DNA of 64,000 nucleotides, taken from the NCBI GenBank assembly GCA_039817415.1, contig JBCBVV010000004.1, forward strand, positions 124,001-188,000, written 5' to 3'. This DNA is from JALEFZ01 sp039817415 (lineage in GTDB: Bacteria > Bacteroidota > Bacteroidia > J057). Numbering within the stretch: position 1 is the first letter of the stretch; every line of letters starts with the position of its first letter. The notes beneath the pieces were generated by a model. It saw only the letters and a list, made by a program, of their open reading frames with translations, had not been told where the DNA came from and did no database searches. Made by a program: the position numbers and the translations under genes. Shown one piece after another: positions 1 through 9,129 of this stretch.

Positions 1-423
1 AGGCAACAAAGATTATATGTAGCCAGTGAAGGCACCCCAGTTCAAGCGGTAGCTAGGGGTAGGATCATACAGCTCAAGAACAACAGTAGAGAACCCATTG
101 TCATCAAAATTGACCACGGAAATGGCTATCAAACCGTCTACCAAAACTTAGGAGAGTTGGTTGACAGCCTTGTAAATGGATCCCTGGTGAATCAAGGGGA
201 ATTAATAGGGTCGGTTGGCCCAGGAGTAAATGGAGAATCCGGCAGTTTTTCTCTCCAATACTTAAAAAATGGCAAACCAGTGAGACCAATTGCGAACGAC
301 CCTTATCAGTTGGCCAATGATTCTTTACCCAAGGTTTTTATGAATCAGTTTGTTTCCGCCAGAAAGAACCTTGAAAGAGGCTTACAAAATATCTCTCTTG
401 TGCTTCCTGACAATGAACAATAG
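1..423 (+). CDS. M23/LytM-like peptidase domain protein, C-terminal part only
   Basis: The reading frame is open from the first base, so the start lies outside the window and only about 140 residues are visible. The visible part matches the end of an M23 (LytM) fold: a GTPVQAVARGRI strand near residues 12-23, HGNGYQTVYQNL near 42-53, then a glycine turn and FSLQYLKNGKPVRP, the usual last strand. In active M23 enzymes the Tyr-x-His-Leu and His-x-His positions carry zinc ligands. Here they read YQNL and SLQY, so the visible ligands are missing. That resembles non-catalytic LytM factors of the EnvC type, which activate amidases in the cell wall. The family call rests on the fold pattern and the role is inferred. 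The gene ends at TAG. Confidence 0.6.
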   Translation, partial: RQQRLYVASEGTPVQAVARGRIIQLKNNSREPIVIKIDHGNGYQTVYQNLGELVDSLVNGSLVNQGELIGSVGPGVNGESGSFSLQYLKNGKPVRPIANDPYQLANDSLPKVFMNQFVSARKNLERGLQNISLVLPDNEQ

Positions 424-743
424 TTCTCGTTTTACTCATCTTTGTTTTGAAAAGGGAAATCCCACCTGGTTTAAGGGCTAATTTTGGTCATGGAAGTTAC
501 GCTTTTGGCAGTTAATACAGAATTTCTGACAATTCGGTACTGGCATATTCTATCTACTGTGCTTTTTTTCTTCTTAACTTATTCTTTCACAGAAGAATAG
601 GACACAGGTCAAGGAGGAAATTTTACTCGTTTTTTTCGTACATTTGACCTATTATTGTTTAAAAGGCACAAATACTTATACTCCCCGTCAACACTGTTTT
701 CAAGAATATTGTATTCACGAACTTGTTCAATAATCGTCAGGAA
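424..743. other. intergenic region before the small secreted protein gene
   Basis: No coding sequence is supported in these 320 bases. A 7-bp inverted repeat (TATTCTT/AAGAATA, positions 580-599) is present without a clear T-run. AT-rich sequence close to the next start probably holds its promoter, but I found no exact Bacteroidota TTTG/TAnnTTTG pair at the usual spacing. Confidence 0.5.
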
Positions 744-1277
744 ATGAAACCACTATTTACTCTAGCTGCTTTGATTCTTTCCGCTACCCTTGCAGTAGGA
801 CAGAACAATCTGTTTATCCCCTTTGGCCAATCAAAGTCAGAGGTAAGAAGTTACTTAAACACCCGAGATTACATCACGCAGATCGTTGAAGACACTGAAA
901 TGCAGAGCCTTCGTGCAGAACTAGACACGAAGAAGTCTGTGGAGTACGCCTTTAAAAATGGAAATCTTTACGCAACCAGTGTAACAAGAAATTATCCTGA
1001 CAAGAAGATTGCCAAGGATATTCAGAAAAATGTGCTTGATTACATGGACTATATCAGCCGGGGTGCACTCCAGCAAAATAATCAAGATGGCATCACTGCA
1101 TATACTGTGGTGGTTGATTCTAGGGTAATTAAACTCTTTGTTCAACCACACTCCTCTAGCACTACTTTAACATTAACTTCTATTAGTAGGGAGTTTATGC
1201 CTGAAGGAGCAGATCAGGACTTTATGTATGAGACTGAGCTGTTGAAGAAATTGCAGAAATCCTACATTTCCAATTAA
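744..1277 (+). CDS. small secreted protein of unknown function
   Basis: This encodes 177 residues starting at an ATG followed at once by a Sec signal peptide (hydrophobic stretch LFTLAALILSATLAVG, cleavage probably just before QNN). An in-frame TTG 21 bases upstream would put charged residues ahead of the signal, so the ATG is preferred. The mature protein of about 155 residues is mixed alpha/beta, with FIPFGQSKSEVRSYL near its start. This resembles small periplasmic proteins that pair a short helix with a beta-sheet, but I do not recognise a family. It stands alone between non-coding DNA and a convergent acetyltransferase gene, with which it shares a hairpin terminator. No lipobox and no T9SS signal are seen. 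Confidence 0.7.
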   Translation: MKPLFTLAALILSATLAVGQNNLFIPFGQSKSEVRSYLNTRDYITQIVEDTEMQSLRAELDTKKSVEYAFKNGNLYATSVTRNYPDKKIAKDIQKNVLDYMDYISRGALQQNNQDGITAYTVVVDSRVIKLFVQPHSSSTTLTLTSISREFMPEGADQDFMYETELLKKLQKSYISN

Positions 1278-1317
1278 TGAGCAATCCTTAGCGTCAAATA
1301 CGCAAGAGCAAATACAC

Positions 1318-1343
1318 AAAAGCCCGGCACTAGTCGGGCTTTT
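1318..1343. terminator. bidirectional hairpin terminator between convergent genes
   Basis: A perfect 9-bp stem AAAAGCCCG/CGGGCTTTT (1318-1326 and 1335-1343) encloses an 8-base loop, with A-run and T-run at the two edges. It serves the secreted-protein gene on the plus strand. It also overlaps the last codons of the GNAT gene on the minus strand, whose stop lies in the loop. Confidence 0.8.
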
Positions 1344-1842
1344 CTATTTCATAAATCTGAGCCTTGCCTAGTCCCTCTACCCGCTCTTCACGCTTCCATT
1401 TCATTCCTATCTTTTCCAACACCCTAATAGAAGCTCCATTAGCCGTCATCGCCCTTCCAATCACCTTATTTAACTTCAGCTCCTCAAAGCCTATTTGCAG
1501 GGCTAGCATAGCTGATTCCGTGGCATATCCTTTTCCCCAGTGTGCTTGATGGAAACGAAATCCCAGGTCTACCCATCCCTCCTTATGCTTTTTGAGTCCA
1601 CACCAACCTAAAAACTCACCCTTTTCCTTTGAAATGACCGCCCATCGCCCCATACCGTCCTTTTCATAAGCATCATAGTTCCTAATAAATTCATAGGCTT
1701 CTTCAATGGTACCAAATGCTTGATCTCCTGTATATTTCAGGACTTCTTGATCAGCATTTAACCTAAAAAAGTGTAAGCCATCACCAGCTACAAATTGTCT
1801 TAGAAAGATTCTACCTGTCTGTCCAACGATTATGTCATCCAT
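1330..1842 (-). CDS. GNAT-family N-acetyltransferase (RimJ/RimL-like)
   Basis: This 170-residue protein is a complete acetyltransferase_3 type GNAT domain. RIFLRQF near the N-terminus is the usual opening strand, WAVISKEKGEFLGWCGL is the central hairpin, and HWGKGYATES is the acetyl-CoA pyrophosphate-binding loop (Q/RxxGxG/A type). ANGASIRVLEKIGMKW is the usual C-terminal helix that closes the site. The family transfers acetyl from acetyl-CoA to protein N-termini or small amines; the substrate here is unknown. The ATG at 1842 is preferred over a TTG 15 bases upstream because the domain begins right after it. Its stop codon falls inside the shared terminator hairpin. Confidence 0.88.
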   Translation of the reverse strand: MDDIIVGQTGRIFLRQFVAGDGLHFFRLNADQEVLKYTGDQAFGTIEEAYEFIRNYDAYEKDGMGRWAVISKEKGEFLGWCGLKKHKEGWVDLGFRFHQAHWGKGYATESAMLALQIGFEELKLNKVIGRAMTANGASIRVLEKIGMKWKREERVEGLGKAQIYEIEKPD

Positions 1843-1855
1843 ACTTCTAACATAC

Positions 1856-1889
1856 AAAAAGGCTCCTTCTTTGGTGAGAGGGAGCCTTT
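1856..1889 (-). terminator. rho-independent terminator of the large T9SS protein gene
   Basis: Stem AAAGGCTCC/GGAGCCTTT (1858-1866 with 1881-1889) is followed on the minus strand by five T. It lies 23 bases downstream of the large dehydrogenase gene's stop and just upstream of the GNAT start. Confidence 0.85.
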
Positions 1890-1911
1890 CGTTATCGTTT
1901 AGGTCTGATTT

Positions 1912-4900
1912 TTATTTCGAGACCATTATTTTTCGTACCAATTTTTCGCCTTTGGATCCAATCAATAAGATCAAGTAGCCGCCGGGTTCAAGGATACCGG
2001 AATCTAAACCGATGCCTCCTTTTCCATCCGTTAGGCTTACATCTTGTCTGTACACACTACGTCCGGATAGATCATAAATTTCCAGCCTTCCAGAATTTGA
2101 ATTTGAGAGGGCCATGTCTACTTTGATTTCCTCTCCTAGCTTTACTGGATTTGGATAAGCCCACAACACATCGCCGTTCAAATTAATGGACTTGATATCG
2201 GAGTAGGTATGTGTACCATCTAAATCAACCATTTTTAAGCGATAATAGTTGATTCCAAACTCTGGCTTTGGATCAATGTAATCGTAGAAGGTAGGGACAT
2301 TATCTCCTCCCACTGCTTCTACTCTGCCCAATGGCTGGAATAGCAATCCGTCTGTTGACCTTTCAATCGTAAAGTGTGAGGTATTCAATTCTGTCGTTGA
2401 AACCCATGTTAGATTAGCTTCTTTGCCTACCAACTCCACATCGAAGTCTGCCAATTCAACTGGCAGGGTAGTCAACAAGGGGTATAAGAAGGAAGTGGGG
2501 ACAATTTCTTCTGGCATAGAAGGGCTAGACCAAGAAAGATGAGCCTCTGCGTACACTTCATTCTGATAGTACTCCATTTTGATGGAAACATTCTCCCAGG
2601 CGTTCATGGCTATGTTTCCAAAGCTGCTGGATACACTTTGATCAGTCCAATTGTCGATAATCAACTGGTTGTTGACCCAAAGTCTGACACCATCATCTGT
2701 AGAAGTATGGAAAGTAATTGTTTCCGTGAAAGGTGATTCAATCTCACCCTCCCAAACAACTGAGAATGTCTGAGGATTCATACTTGGATCTGGAGGAATA
2801 GATCCCCAGTGGAAATCAACTACTGAGTCAACTCTTTGCATGATACGCTGAGAACGAGCGGTATCATTATAGTAAGAAGCTCCTAGCCCTGTTCCTTGTC
2901 CGTCATAGTTTCCGCCAGGTCTGATAAAGAAGCTGATTCTTTCCTTATTTGACTCAACCAGATGGTTATTTCCATTCTGAATCGCTTCCACTACCACTTG
3001 CCCTGTGGAGCCAGTGAAGTTGATTTTGGGTCCTTCGGCCGTGGCTGGGCCGCTTACTACGGAATAATCAATCGGCATTCCATATGTGCTAGCCGCTTGC
3101 AGGGTAACAGAACCATCTGTAACAACTACTGGTGAAAGTTCGTCTATGTCGAGAACCTGCAACATTTTAGCTTGGGATCCCATCACAGTTGCCTCAATCA
3201 AGAAGCGATAATCTCTATTGATTATGCTATTTACATCTCCGTTGACGACGTTCGCTCCTTCTGAAATCGAAGCTGAGCTTCCTCCTGTCAAGCCTCCCGT
3301 GTAGAAGACTTCATCATTTGAGCTTACAGCATCATATGGAACTACTGAGTTAATCCCATCTCCACTTCCGTCGGGAAAGGCGTCGATAAAACCAGTGTAT
3401 ATGATTTCTCCCGGCTGAACTGTTAGGCTCACAGAACCTCCATCCTTGAAGTCAAATGTATTTTCACCTACTGAATAGGAAGAAGACTCACGAGTAGAAC
3501 CGATCTTTAGAACTTGGTAATTCCCCGCATTCTCTTTGGCTACGAAAGGAGTCAATGGATTTCCCAATCTGTTGGCGAAGAACCTGAATTTTTCCAATTG
3601 GATCTCAACGGGGACGTTCAGGTTGTTGGTAAATACATCGGATCTATTGATATAAAGATTCGCCTTACCTGCATCCATGTTACCATCAGCGTAAGCGTCA
3701 TTACCCAAAACGAAAGGTTTGGTATCAAGCATCATCTTGCCTAGGTCAATTCCAGACAACGACTTGTTGGAGATCTTTACATCATCCATGTAGGCCTTCA
3801 ATGGGTAATTGGACGGATCGTCTCCGAAGAAAATGAAACCGTTGTTTGCCTCAATACTTGAGGTAAGCGTAAAGCTGGCATCTTCAATTCCGTCAATAAA
3901 GAGCTTTACATCTGTCCCATCAAAGGAGTAGGTAATGTTGTACCAACGATTGGTTACTAGTGCGGTCGAACTCAAGCCACTCTCCACACCGTTGCCAGTT
4001 GTGGCTTCGAAGAGGATTTTGTTATCAGCGTCATTCATTTTCATGCTAAAAGTGGCGTCTAAGTTAGAATCACCCTTTTTAACAATCGTTCTAAATTGCC
4101 CTGTAGCATCTTCCTGAAGATTCAAGAAGAGATTGACACTAAAGGACTTATCAGCTCTACCTAGGAGTAAATGATCTCTATGTCTACTCATGAGGAAATC
4201 ATTGCTTCCATCTAGTGAAAGCACCTCTCCTCTCTCAGCATCATTGATGAAGGAAGGCCCGTTCATCAACATGGCATCGGCTCCATTCACGACATCTCTT
4301 CCATCCCCATTGAAAGGCCAATGAGCCAATTGGTATTTATCTTCTGTATCACTGGCAAGAGCAGCTACTTCTTCGCTACTCAATGCTCTGTTATAAATCA
4401 TGAAATCATCATACAGGCCATCGAGGTATCCTCCTGTACCCGGATTGATTCCGAAATACATGTTCTTGGTATTAGGTTTGGAATCGGCATCTAATTCTTT
4501 GATGCTTTCTTGAACCCCATTAATGTAAAAGAAGAGTGTGTAATCATCTTTGACTAGTGTTAAATGAGTCCACTCATTCAAGTTCATTTCCGTCGTACTT
4601 TCTCCTCCTGCATAAGAATTTCCTATAACTGAGGTTTTGTACTCAATGCGGTTAGAGTTCTTATCCATCCACATGCCGGGAGTCTGCAAGTGTGCTTTAT
4701 CCCCTTTGTTAAAGATGGTTCTATGACTTCCTGTATGATCGGTTTCCAACTTAAACCACAGAGCTGCGGTATAGTCTTCATTCGCATCCCCAATATTCAA
4801 TTGATCAGAATGGGGAACTTCTACATAATCATCGATCCCATCTGTAGAAAGTACATTCCCTCTTTCAGGATCATTCACAATGGAGGCTCCATTGATCATG

Positions 4901-7371
4901 GCTCCGTCAGCTTCACCTACTTGGTCAATAACGCCGTCTTCGAAGTCATAATAGGTAGTTCTGCCTTCAAATAGATCAGAAACACCATCAGATGGATTCA
5001 TGCTATTGATCCATTCAGCGATCAAAGCTACACCTGCTGTATCCATGAGATTTTTGGCCAATGGAGGCATGGAAATCTCATCATGGACGGCCGCAAGTCT
5101 TTTATATAGCATGGATTCATCCACATTGCCTGGTACAACCACTCTATTTTCAGGAGAGTTGCTAGGGTTGTTGTCCAGTTCACCCATGATCAACTTCATG
5201 CTCGCCAAAGGTGTCTTGAATCGTGCATCAAAATTGGCACGTATAGCGGAGTTGGGGCGGTGACAATAAGCACAGTTCATATCAAGGTAGGATTTTACTC
5301 TTACCTCTAACGGCTGATCCGTTTCATCACCATGAACAGCAATAGGTAATTCGTCGAGCTTGGAGGTATCTGGCTCGTTTTCGAATATATTCAAGTGAGA
5401 AAGCGTTTTAAGCTGATTTGCTGTTCGGCCTGTTTGTGGATAATAGGTATCCATATTCATCTGGACCGATTTTGGACCTAGTGTTCCTCCTGCAGATTCA
5501 TTATGACAGAAGCTACACTCCTGTTGACCTGGATAATACCAGTGAACTTCTCTAGGCCCAAGCGCAGTCTGGATCGCGAGTGTATCGAGATATCCTACTG
5601 TTTGTAGCTCTGCATCTGTCTGTGCGTCGTTCCATTTATAGGTAAAACCAAAGACTTTCTCATCACTTCCCTTTACAATGAATCGTGTTTCCAGTTTGAC
5701 CAAACTGTTGGGATCTTGATCGTCAGTCTGGTATTCGAAATGCTTGATAAAGACTGTTCCAATAGGCCAGTCAAAGGCATCGTACTTTCTAAATGTTACT
5801 TGTTCTGCATCTGAGTTGTGTGTACCATCATTAGGAACAATGAGCCATCTGTATTTCTTGGCATTATCTGACCAAAAAGGTACAGTCATATCATATGGTA
5901 TCACATAGTCCTCAGTGGCCATGGAGGTCAGGTTTGTAAATACACCTGTACTAGAAAGCAATGCAGGAGGGCTTTCTGGAGCAGCCGTTTGTACCAATTT
6001 GTAGATTTTTCCACCATCTGCTCCTTCAGAACCAAATAACTTGGTTACATATATTTCTCCATTCCTATCTGCGAAAAATGATGAAATCCCTGATTTGTTA
6101 CCTACACCCGAGGCGGGTACTTCTGTTAGGTATTCGACTTCAGCAGTCAGGATGCCTAAAGACCAAATTTTTCTATTGGTATGATCCCCAAAAATATAAC
6201 TGCCTTGTAGAGAGGGAAATTTACTTCCACGGTATACAACACCTCCAATTACTGAGGATCCCATGCTTCTGGCATAGCTGTAGAAAGGCGGCTTATCAGT
6301 TCCGATAAGAGAATCAGGCTTAGCCTTTGATCCAGCAATATCTCCTTCACCGTATGGCCACTGTAGGTTATCTCCTTTTTCAATATCACTAATTTCTTCC
6401 CTCGAACCCTGTCCAATATCGCCGACGAAAATTCTGCCGGAAACTGGATCGTAAGTTGATCTATGGGGAGAGCGAAGTCCAATGGCATAAAATTCTTCTA
6501 GGTTAGAGCTATCAGGAGACTGCCATGGGTTATCGTTGGGAATATAATAGCCTTGAGAAAAAGAGTTCGGCCAGCTGGGTAGAGGAGAACCTGGGGAAAC
6601 AGGCTGTCTTCGGATGGGATGGCTTCTGGAGGGATCCATATCCACATCAATTCGAAGTAGACCAGATAGAAGGCCTTCATCTATTTTCTGCCCGTTGTCA
6701 TAAATGTCATCAGCACCTCCCTCATCTCCGACTGTGATGTAGAGAAATCCGTCATCTCCAAAAAACATTCCTCCACCATTGTGCCATTGGTGGCGGTCAA
6801 ATTGGCTGATCATGATAAATTCTGTAGCAGGGTCAGCTACAAGGGTATTGGGATCAACATCATATCTACAAAGCCTAATGTAGGCGTCATTAGCATTTTG
6901 TGGGGTGTACAAGTGGCGATACCAGATGTACATATAATCTTTCGAAGCAGCTTTCCCAAAATCAGGATGGAATACGGCTCCTAGTAATCCACAGTCTCCT
7001 CCGACAAATACCTGTGGCCCGATATCGAGCATTAAATTTTTAGTGGCTGTTGTGGAATCAGCATTAGTAATAGACCAGATCTGACCATACTTCCCTACGA
7101 TGACAAATGCATTCTCGTCCTCAAGCTCCAGCATCTGCAATGGATCATCAAAAGTAAGGTTGGGAAAGGCATCTACCACATCCCAAGAGCTACCACCGCT
7201 CGATGGAAGGATTCCATTGATGTATTGGCCTACTGCTGTAGGATTGTCAAGACCGGTTTGCATGATCCCAAAAGGGATAGCCCCGACCAAGAATGCTCCC
7301 ATAATTAGGAAAAAGAACTTGGGATGGAGTTTTAAATTTCCAGTTTTTGAATTGTGTAAAGGATTTTTCAT
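1912..7371 (-). CDS. giant secreted protein: glucose/sorbosone dehydrogenase, CxxCH haem motifs, 2 LamG, PA14, T9SS sorting domain
   Basis: This encodes 1819 residues. The N-terminus has a membrane-targeting stretch (about 20-40, FFFLIMGAFLVGAIPFGI). Residues about 45-460 form a soluble PQQ-type glucose/sorbosone dehydrogenase propeller (HQWHNGGGMFFGDDG, GFLYITVGDEGG). Residues about 475-800 resemble a conserved cytochrome-like module with two haem-binding motifs, CSFCH (619-623) and CAYCH (700-704). Two LamG/concanavalin-like sandwiches follow (about 807-1010 and 1014-1204), then a linker, a PA14 domain (about 1497-1614) and a T9SS type A sorting domain starting near AYPNP (about 1737). Family knowledge supports export to the surface and sugar oxidation with electron transfer to the haems; glycan binding by LamG/PA14 is inferred. 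The ATG is used rather than a GTG 12 bases upstream. The gene is monocistronic. Confidence 0.9.
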   Translation of the reverse strand: MKNPLHNSKTGNLKLHPKFFFLIMGAFLVGAIPFGIMQTGLDNPTAVGQYINGILPSSGGSSWDVVDAFPNLTFDDPLQMLELEDENAFVIVGKYGQIWSITNADSTTATKNLMLDIGPQVFVGGDCGLLGAVFHPDFGKAASKDYMYIWYRHLYTPQNANDAYIRLCRYDVDPNTLVADPATEFIMISQFDRHQWHNGGGMFFGDDGFLYITVGDEGGADDIYDNGQKIDEGLLSGLLRIDVDMDPSRSHPIRRQPVSPGSPLPSWPNSFSQGYYIPNDNPWQSPDSSNLEEFYAIGLRSPHRSTYDPVSGRIFVGDIGQGSREEISDIEKGDNLQWPYGEGDIAGSKAKPDSLIGTDKPPFYSYARSMGSSVIGGVVYRGSKFPSLQGSYIFGDHTNRKIWSLGILTAEVEYLTEVPASGVGNKSGISSFFADRNGEIYVTKLFGSEGADGGKIYKLVQTAAPESPPALLSSTGVFTNLTSMATEDYVIPYDMTVPFWSDNAKKYRWLIVPNDGTHNSDAEQVTFRKYDAFDWPIGTVFIKHFEYQTDDQDPNSLVKLETRFIVKGSDEKVFGFTYKWNDAQTDAELQTVGYLDTLAIQTALGPREVHWYYPGQQECSFCHNESAGGTLGPKSVQMNMDTYYPQTGRTANQLKTLSHLNIFENEPDTSKLDELPIAVHGDETDQPLEVRVKSYLDMNCAYCHRPNSAIRANFDARFKTPLASMKLIMGELDNNPSNSPENRVVVPGNVDESMLYKRLAAVHDEISMPPLAKNLMDTAGVALIAEWINSMNPSDGVSDLFEGRTTYYDFEDGVIDQVGEADGAMINGASIVNDPERGNVLSTDGIDDYVEVPHSDQLNIGDANEDYTAALWFKLETDHTGSHRTIFNKGDKAHLQTPGMWMDKNSNRIEYKTSVIGNSYAGGESTTEMNLNEWTHLTLVKDDYTLFFYINGVQESIKELDADSKPNTKNMYFGINPGTGGYLDGLYDDFMIYNRALSSEEVAALASDTEDKYQLAHWPFNGDGRDVVNGADAMLMNGPSFINDAERGEVLSLDGSNDFLMSRHRDHLLLGRADKSFSVNLFLNLQEDATGQFRTIVKKGDSNLDATFSMKMNDADNKILFEATTGNGVESGLSSTALVTNRWYNITYSFDGTDVKLFIDGIEDASFTLTSSIEANNGFIFFGDDPSNYPLKAYMDDVKISNKSLSGIDLGKMMLDTKPFVLGNDAYADGNMDAGKANLYINRSDVFTNNLNVPVEIQLEKFRFFANRLGNPLTPFVAKENAGNYQVLKIGSTRESSSYSVGENTFDFKDGGSVSLTVQPGEIIYTGFIDAFPDGSGDGINSVVPYDAVSSNDEVFYTGGLTGGSSASISEGANVVNGDVNSIINRDYRFLIEATVMGSQAKMLQVLDIDELSPVVVTDGSVTLQAASTYGMPIDYSVVSGPATAEGPKINFTGSTGQVVVEAIQNGNNHLVESNKERISFFIRPGGNYDGQGTGLGASYYNDTARSQRIMQRVDSVVDFHWGSIPPDPSMNPQTFSVVWEGEIESPFTETITFHTSTDDGVRLWVNNQLIIDNWTDQSVSSSFGNIAMNAWENVSIKMEYYQNEVYAEAHLSWSSPSMPEEIVPTSFLYPLLTTLPVELADFDVELVGKEANLTWVSTTELNTSHFTIERSTDGLLFQPLGRVEAVGGDNVPTFYDYIDPKPEFGINYYRLKMVDLDGTHTYSDIKSINLNGDVLWAYPNPVKLGEEIKVDMALSNSNSGRLEIYDLSGRSVYRQDVSLTDGKGGIGLDSGILEPGGYLILLIGSKGEKLVRKIMVSK

Positions 7372-7711
7372 ATGATTATTCACCCTTTTTTAGTCGGCTA
7401 TCTAGGCAGTTTTTGAGAATCATTTCGATGGATGACCAGATAAATTGATTTGAATTAACACAATTAACTGGCTACAGAAACCTCTATTTTCCAAACAATC
7501 CAATCGATGAAATGACAAGTATAAAATTGCAAATAATTACCCGATGAAAAGTGCCATAATTGGCATTCTAGCATTTATTATGCTTGGAATGCCGATTAGC
7601 ACATTCAAACGGTATTTATCCGCTGAATACAACGTATTTCCGTGGTAAATTTAGTCTGGGGATTATTGATCAAAAATAACAGAAATTTTAAGAAAAACAT
7701 ATTTTCCCTCT

Positions 7712-7739
7712 AAAAAACAAAAGGCATAAAATGCGCCTT
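7712..7739 (-). terminator. second, weaker terminator after the polysaccharide operon
   Basis: On the minus strand a short AAGGC/GCCTT hairpin (7721-7739) is followed by TTTTGTTTTTT. It lies about 135 bases beyond the main terminator and may act as a back-up. Confidence 0.5.
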
Positions 7740-7870
7740 ACATCAAACTGAATAGGATTTCTCCCATTCATCTTATTCTTTTAGCCGACAAATCGTAATT
7801 TTACCTGTTAGTATATATTACATGTATACAACAAAATATGCCCCTTTGTACATTTATTCAATTTTCGAAC

Positions 7871-7916
7871 AAAAAATCGTCCTCACTAATGAAAAAAATC
7901 ATTAATGAGGACGATT
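7871..7916 (-). terminator. strong rho-independent terminator ending the minus-strand polysaccharide operon
   Basis: An 18-bp stem with one mismatch (7875-7892 pairing with 7899-7916, loop of six A) is followed on the minus strand by six T. It sits 38 bases past the last glycosyltransferase gene and marks the end of the long minus-strand locus. Confidence 0.9.
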
Positions 7917-7953
7917 AAATGGGTAATAAACAGTAACTGTTTACACCTGTATG

Positions 7954-9087
7954 TTATACCGCTGAGGGGACAGGAGCTTCTGCCACTTCTGTGTAAAGTT
8001 TATCGTAGTTTTGGGCGATTAGTGCACGATCATATTCATTCTGAACACGGCTCTTTGCAGCCTCTGCCCTTTCCTCCATGGCTTTCCAGTTATTAGAAGC
8101 CCATTGAAACTTTTCCGCCAGGTCATCGGCATTTTTATTTTCAAAGAACAATAGTTCCTTGTCGCTGAATACTGCTGTGTTCTCAGGGATATCACTGGCA
8201 ATCACCGGAGTTCCCATGCTTGCTACCTCTAACAGCATAATTGACATGCCTTCTGTCTCAGATGGAAAAACGAATACACCTGCTCGCTGAATCATAGCCA
8301 TCAACATTGCTTTGCCATTGACAAAACCTATGAAATGTACCTTCATTCCCTTTGCGAGATTTTGGAGTTCCTTGGTAAAAGCAGGTAATTGGTCGGTATC
8401 CCCTGCTATCACTATATGCCCGTCATAGTTGATCTTTTTCAGGGCTTTCAGCATGTGATGGGGTCCTTTGGTTGCCATTACCCTTCTGGCGGCGAAGAAT
8501 ACAAAGGGGCCATCGATCCCATATTCAGCCAGTTTGGCATCAGCCAAATCAAAATCTGTATCGAGCTTGGCCTCTACTCCATTCGGAATGTACTGGACTT
8601 TTCTCCCAAAATTTTCCTCATAATACACACTCAAAGGCTCAGAGATACAGGTCAACTTGGCCTTTGATTGCATAAATACCTTCTCCATCCACTTGAAGTA
8701 AGCTTTGGTCGCTCCACTCCACTTATCTCGTTTGTAGGGAGCCTCATGGGAGGTGGCAATCACCTTGAACCTTTTAGCTAACATATTGATAAAGAAGGCC
8801 GCGTCGGTCTTGTGAATATGGACGATGTCATAATCCCCATGTTTGAGCATATGTCGTGCACATCTCAGGAAGAAAAAGAACACGCCGATCACGCCAAATG
8901 GATAGGGCTTGAATTGAACTACGTCTACTCCTTTGATGTATCCTTCTGCTCTAGGATCTTCATAACAGTACATGGTAAAATGGTACTCATCGTGGAGTTG
9001 CTGAATGATATCTTCAACTACTCGGCTGGTACCACCTTGAGAAGGGAAATACTTGACACCTAATATGGCAATCTTTTTCTTTTCCAT
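7954..9087 (-). CDS. family 4 glycosyltransferase (GT-B)
   Basis: This 377-residue protein is a complete GT4 (GT-B fold) enzyme. The N-terminal Rossmann half opens with KIAILGVKYFPSQGGTSRVV, and HEAPY and CISEPL mark the linker region. The C-terminal donor-binding half contains FPSETEGMSIMLLE, the E-x7-E motif that contacts the nucleotide sugar, then GTPVIAS. It should add a sugar from a nucleotide donor to a lipid-linked or polymer acceptor on the cytoplasmic face; the sugar cannot be read from sequence. The ATG start is clear. It is the last gene of the minus-strand polysaccharide operon, 42 bases after the previous glycosyltransferase, and is followed by a strong terminator. Confidence 0.9.
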   Translation of the reverse strand: MEKKKIAILGVKYFPSQGGTSRVVEDIIQQLHDEYHFTMYCYEDPRAEGYIKGVDVVQFKPYPFGVIGVFFFFLRCARHMLKHGDYDIVHIHKTDAAFFINMLAKRFKVIATSHEAPYKRDKWSGATKAYFKWMEKVFMQSKAKLTCISEPLSVYYEENFGRKVQYIPNGVEAKLDTDFDLADAKLAEYGIDGPFVFFAARRVMATKGPHHMLKALKKINYDGHIVIAGDTDQLPAFTKELQNLAKGMKVHFIGFVNGKAMLMAMIQRAGVFVFPSETEGMSIMLLEVASMGTPVIASDIPENTAVFSDKELLFFENKNADDLAEKFQWASNNWKAMEERAEAAKSRVQNEYDRALIAQNYDKLYTEVAEAPVPSAV

Positions 9088-9129
9088 AGGAGAGATTCAG
9101 CTGATTTTGCTCTGTGTAGGTTAATGGGA

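Larger units (their letters stand above)
7372..7953. other. AT-rich intergenic region with tandem terminators and a promoter zone
   Basis: No gene is supported in these 582 bases. The half next to 7953 carries two terminator-like hairpins, listed separately. The rest should hold the promoter of the giant T9SS protein. On the minus strand TATTTTTG (7678-7671) fits the Bacteroidota -7 consensus TAnnTTTG, but the -33 position reads TATG rather than TTTG, so this is only a weak candidate. Confidence 0.5.

Noticed and set aside
5961..6308. A 115-codon plus-strand frame opposite the giant dehydrogenase gene
   Set aside because: It lies wholly antisense to a convincing domain-bearing gene, and its product shows no family motif.
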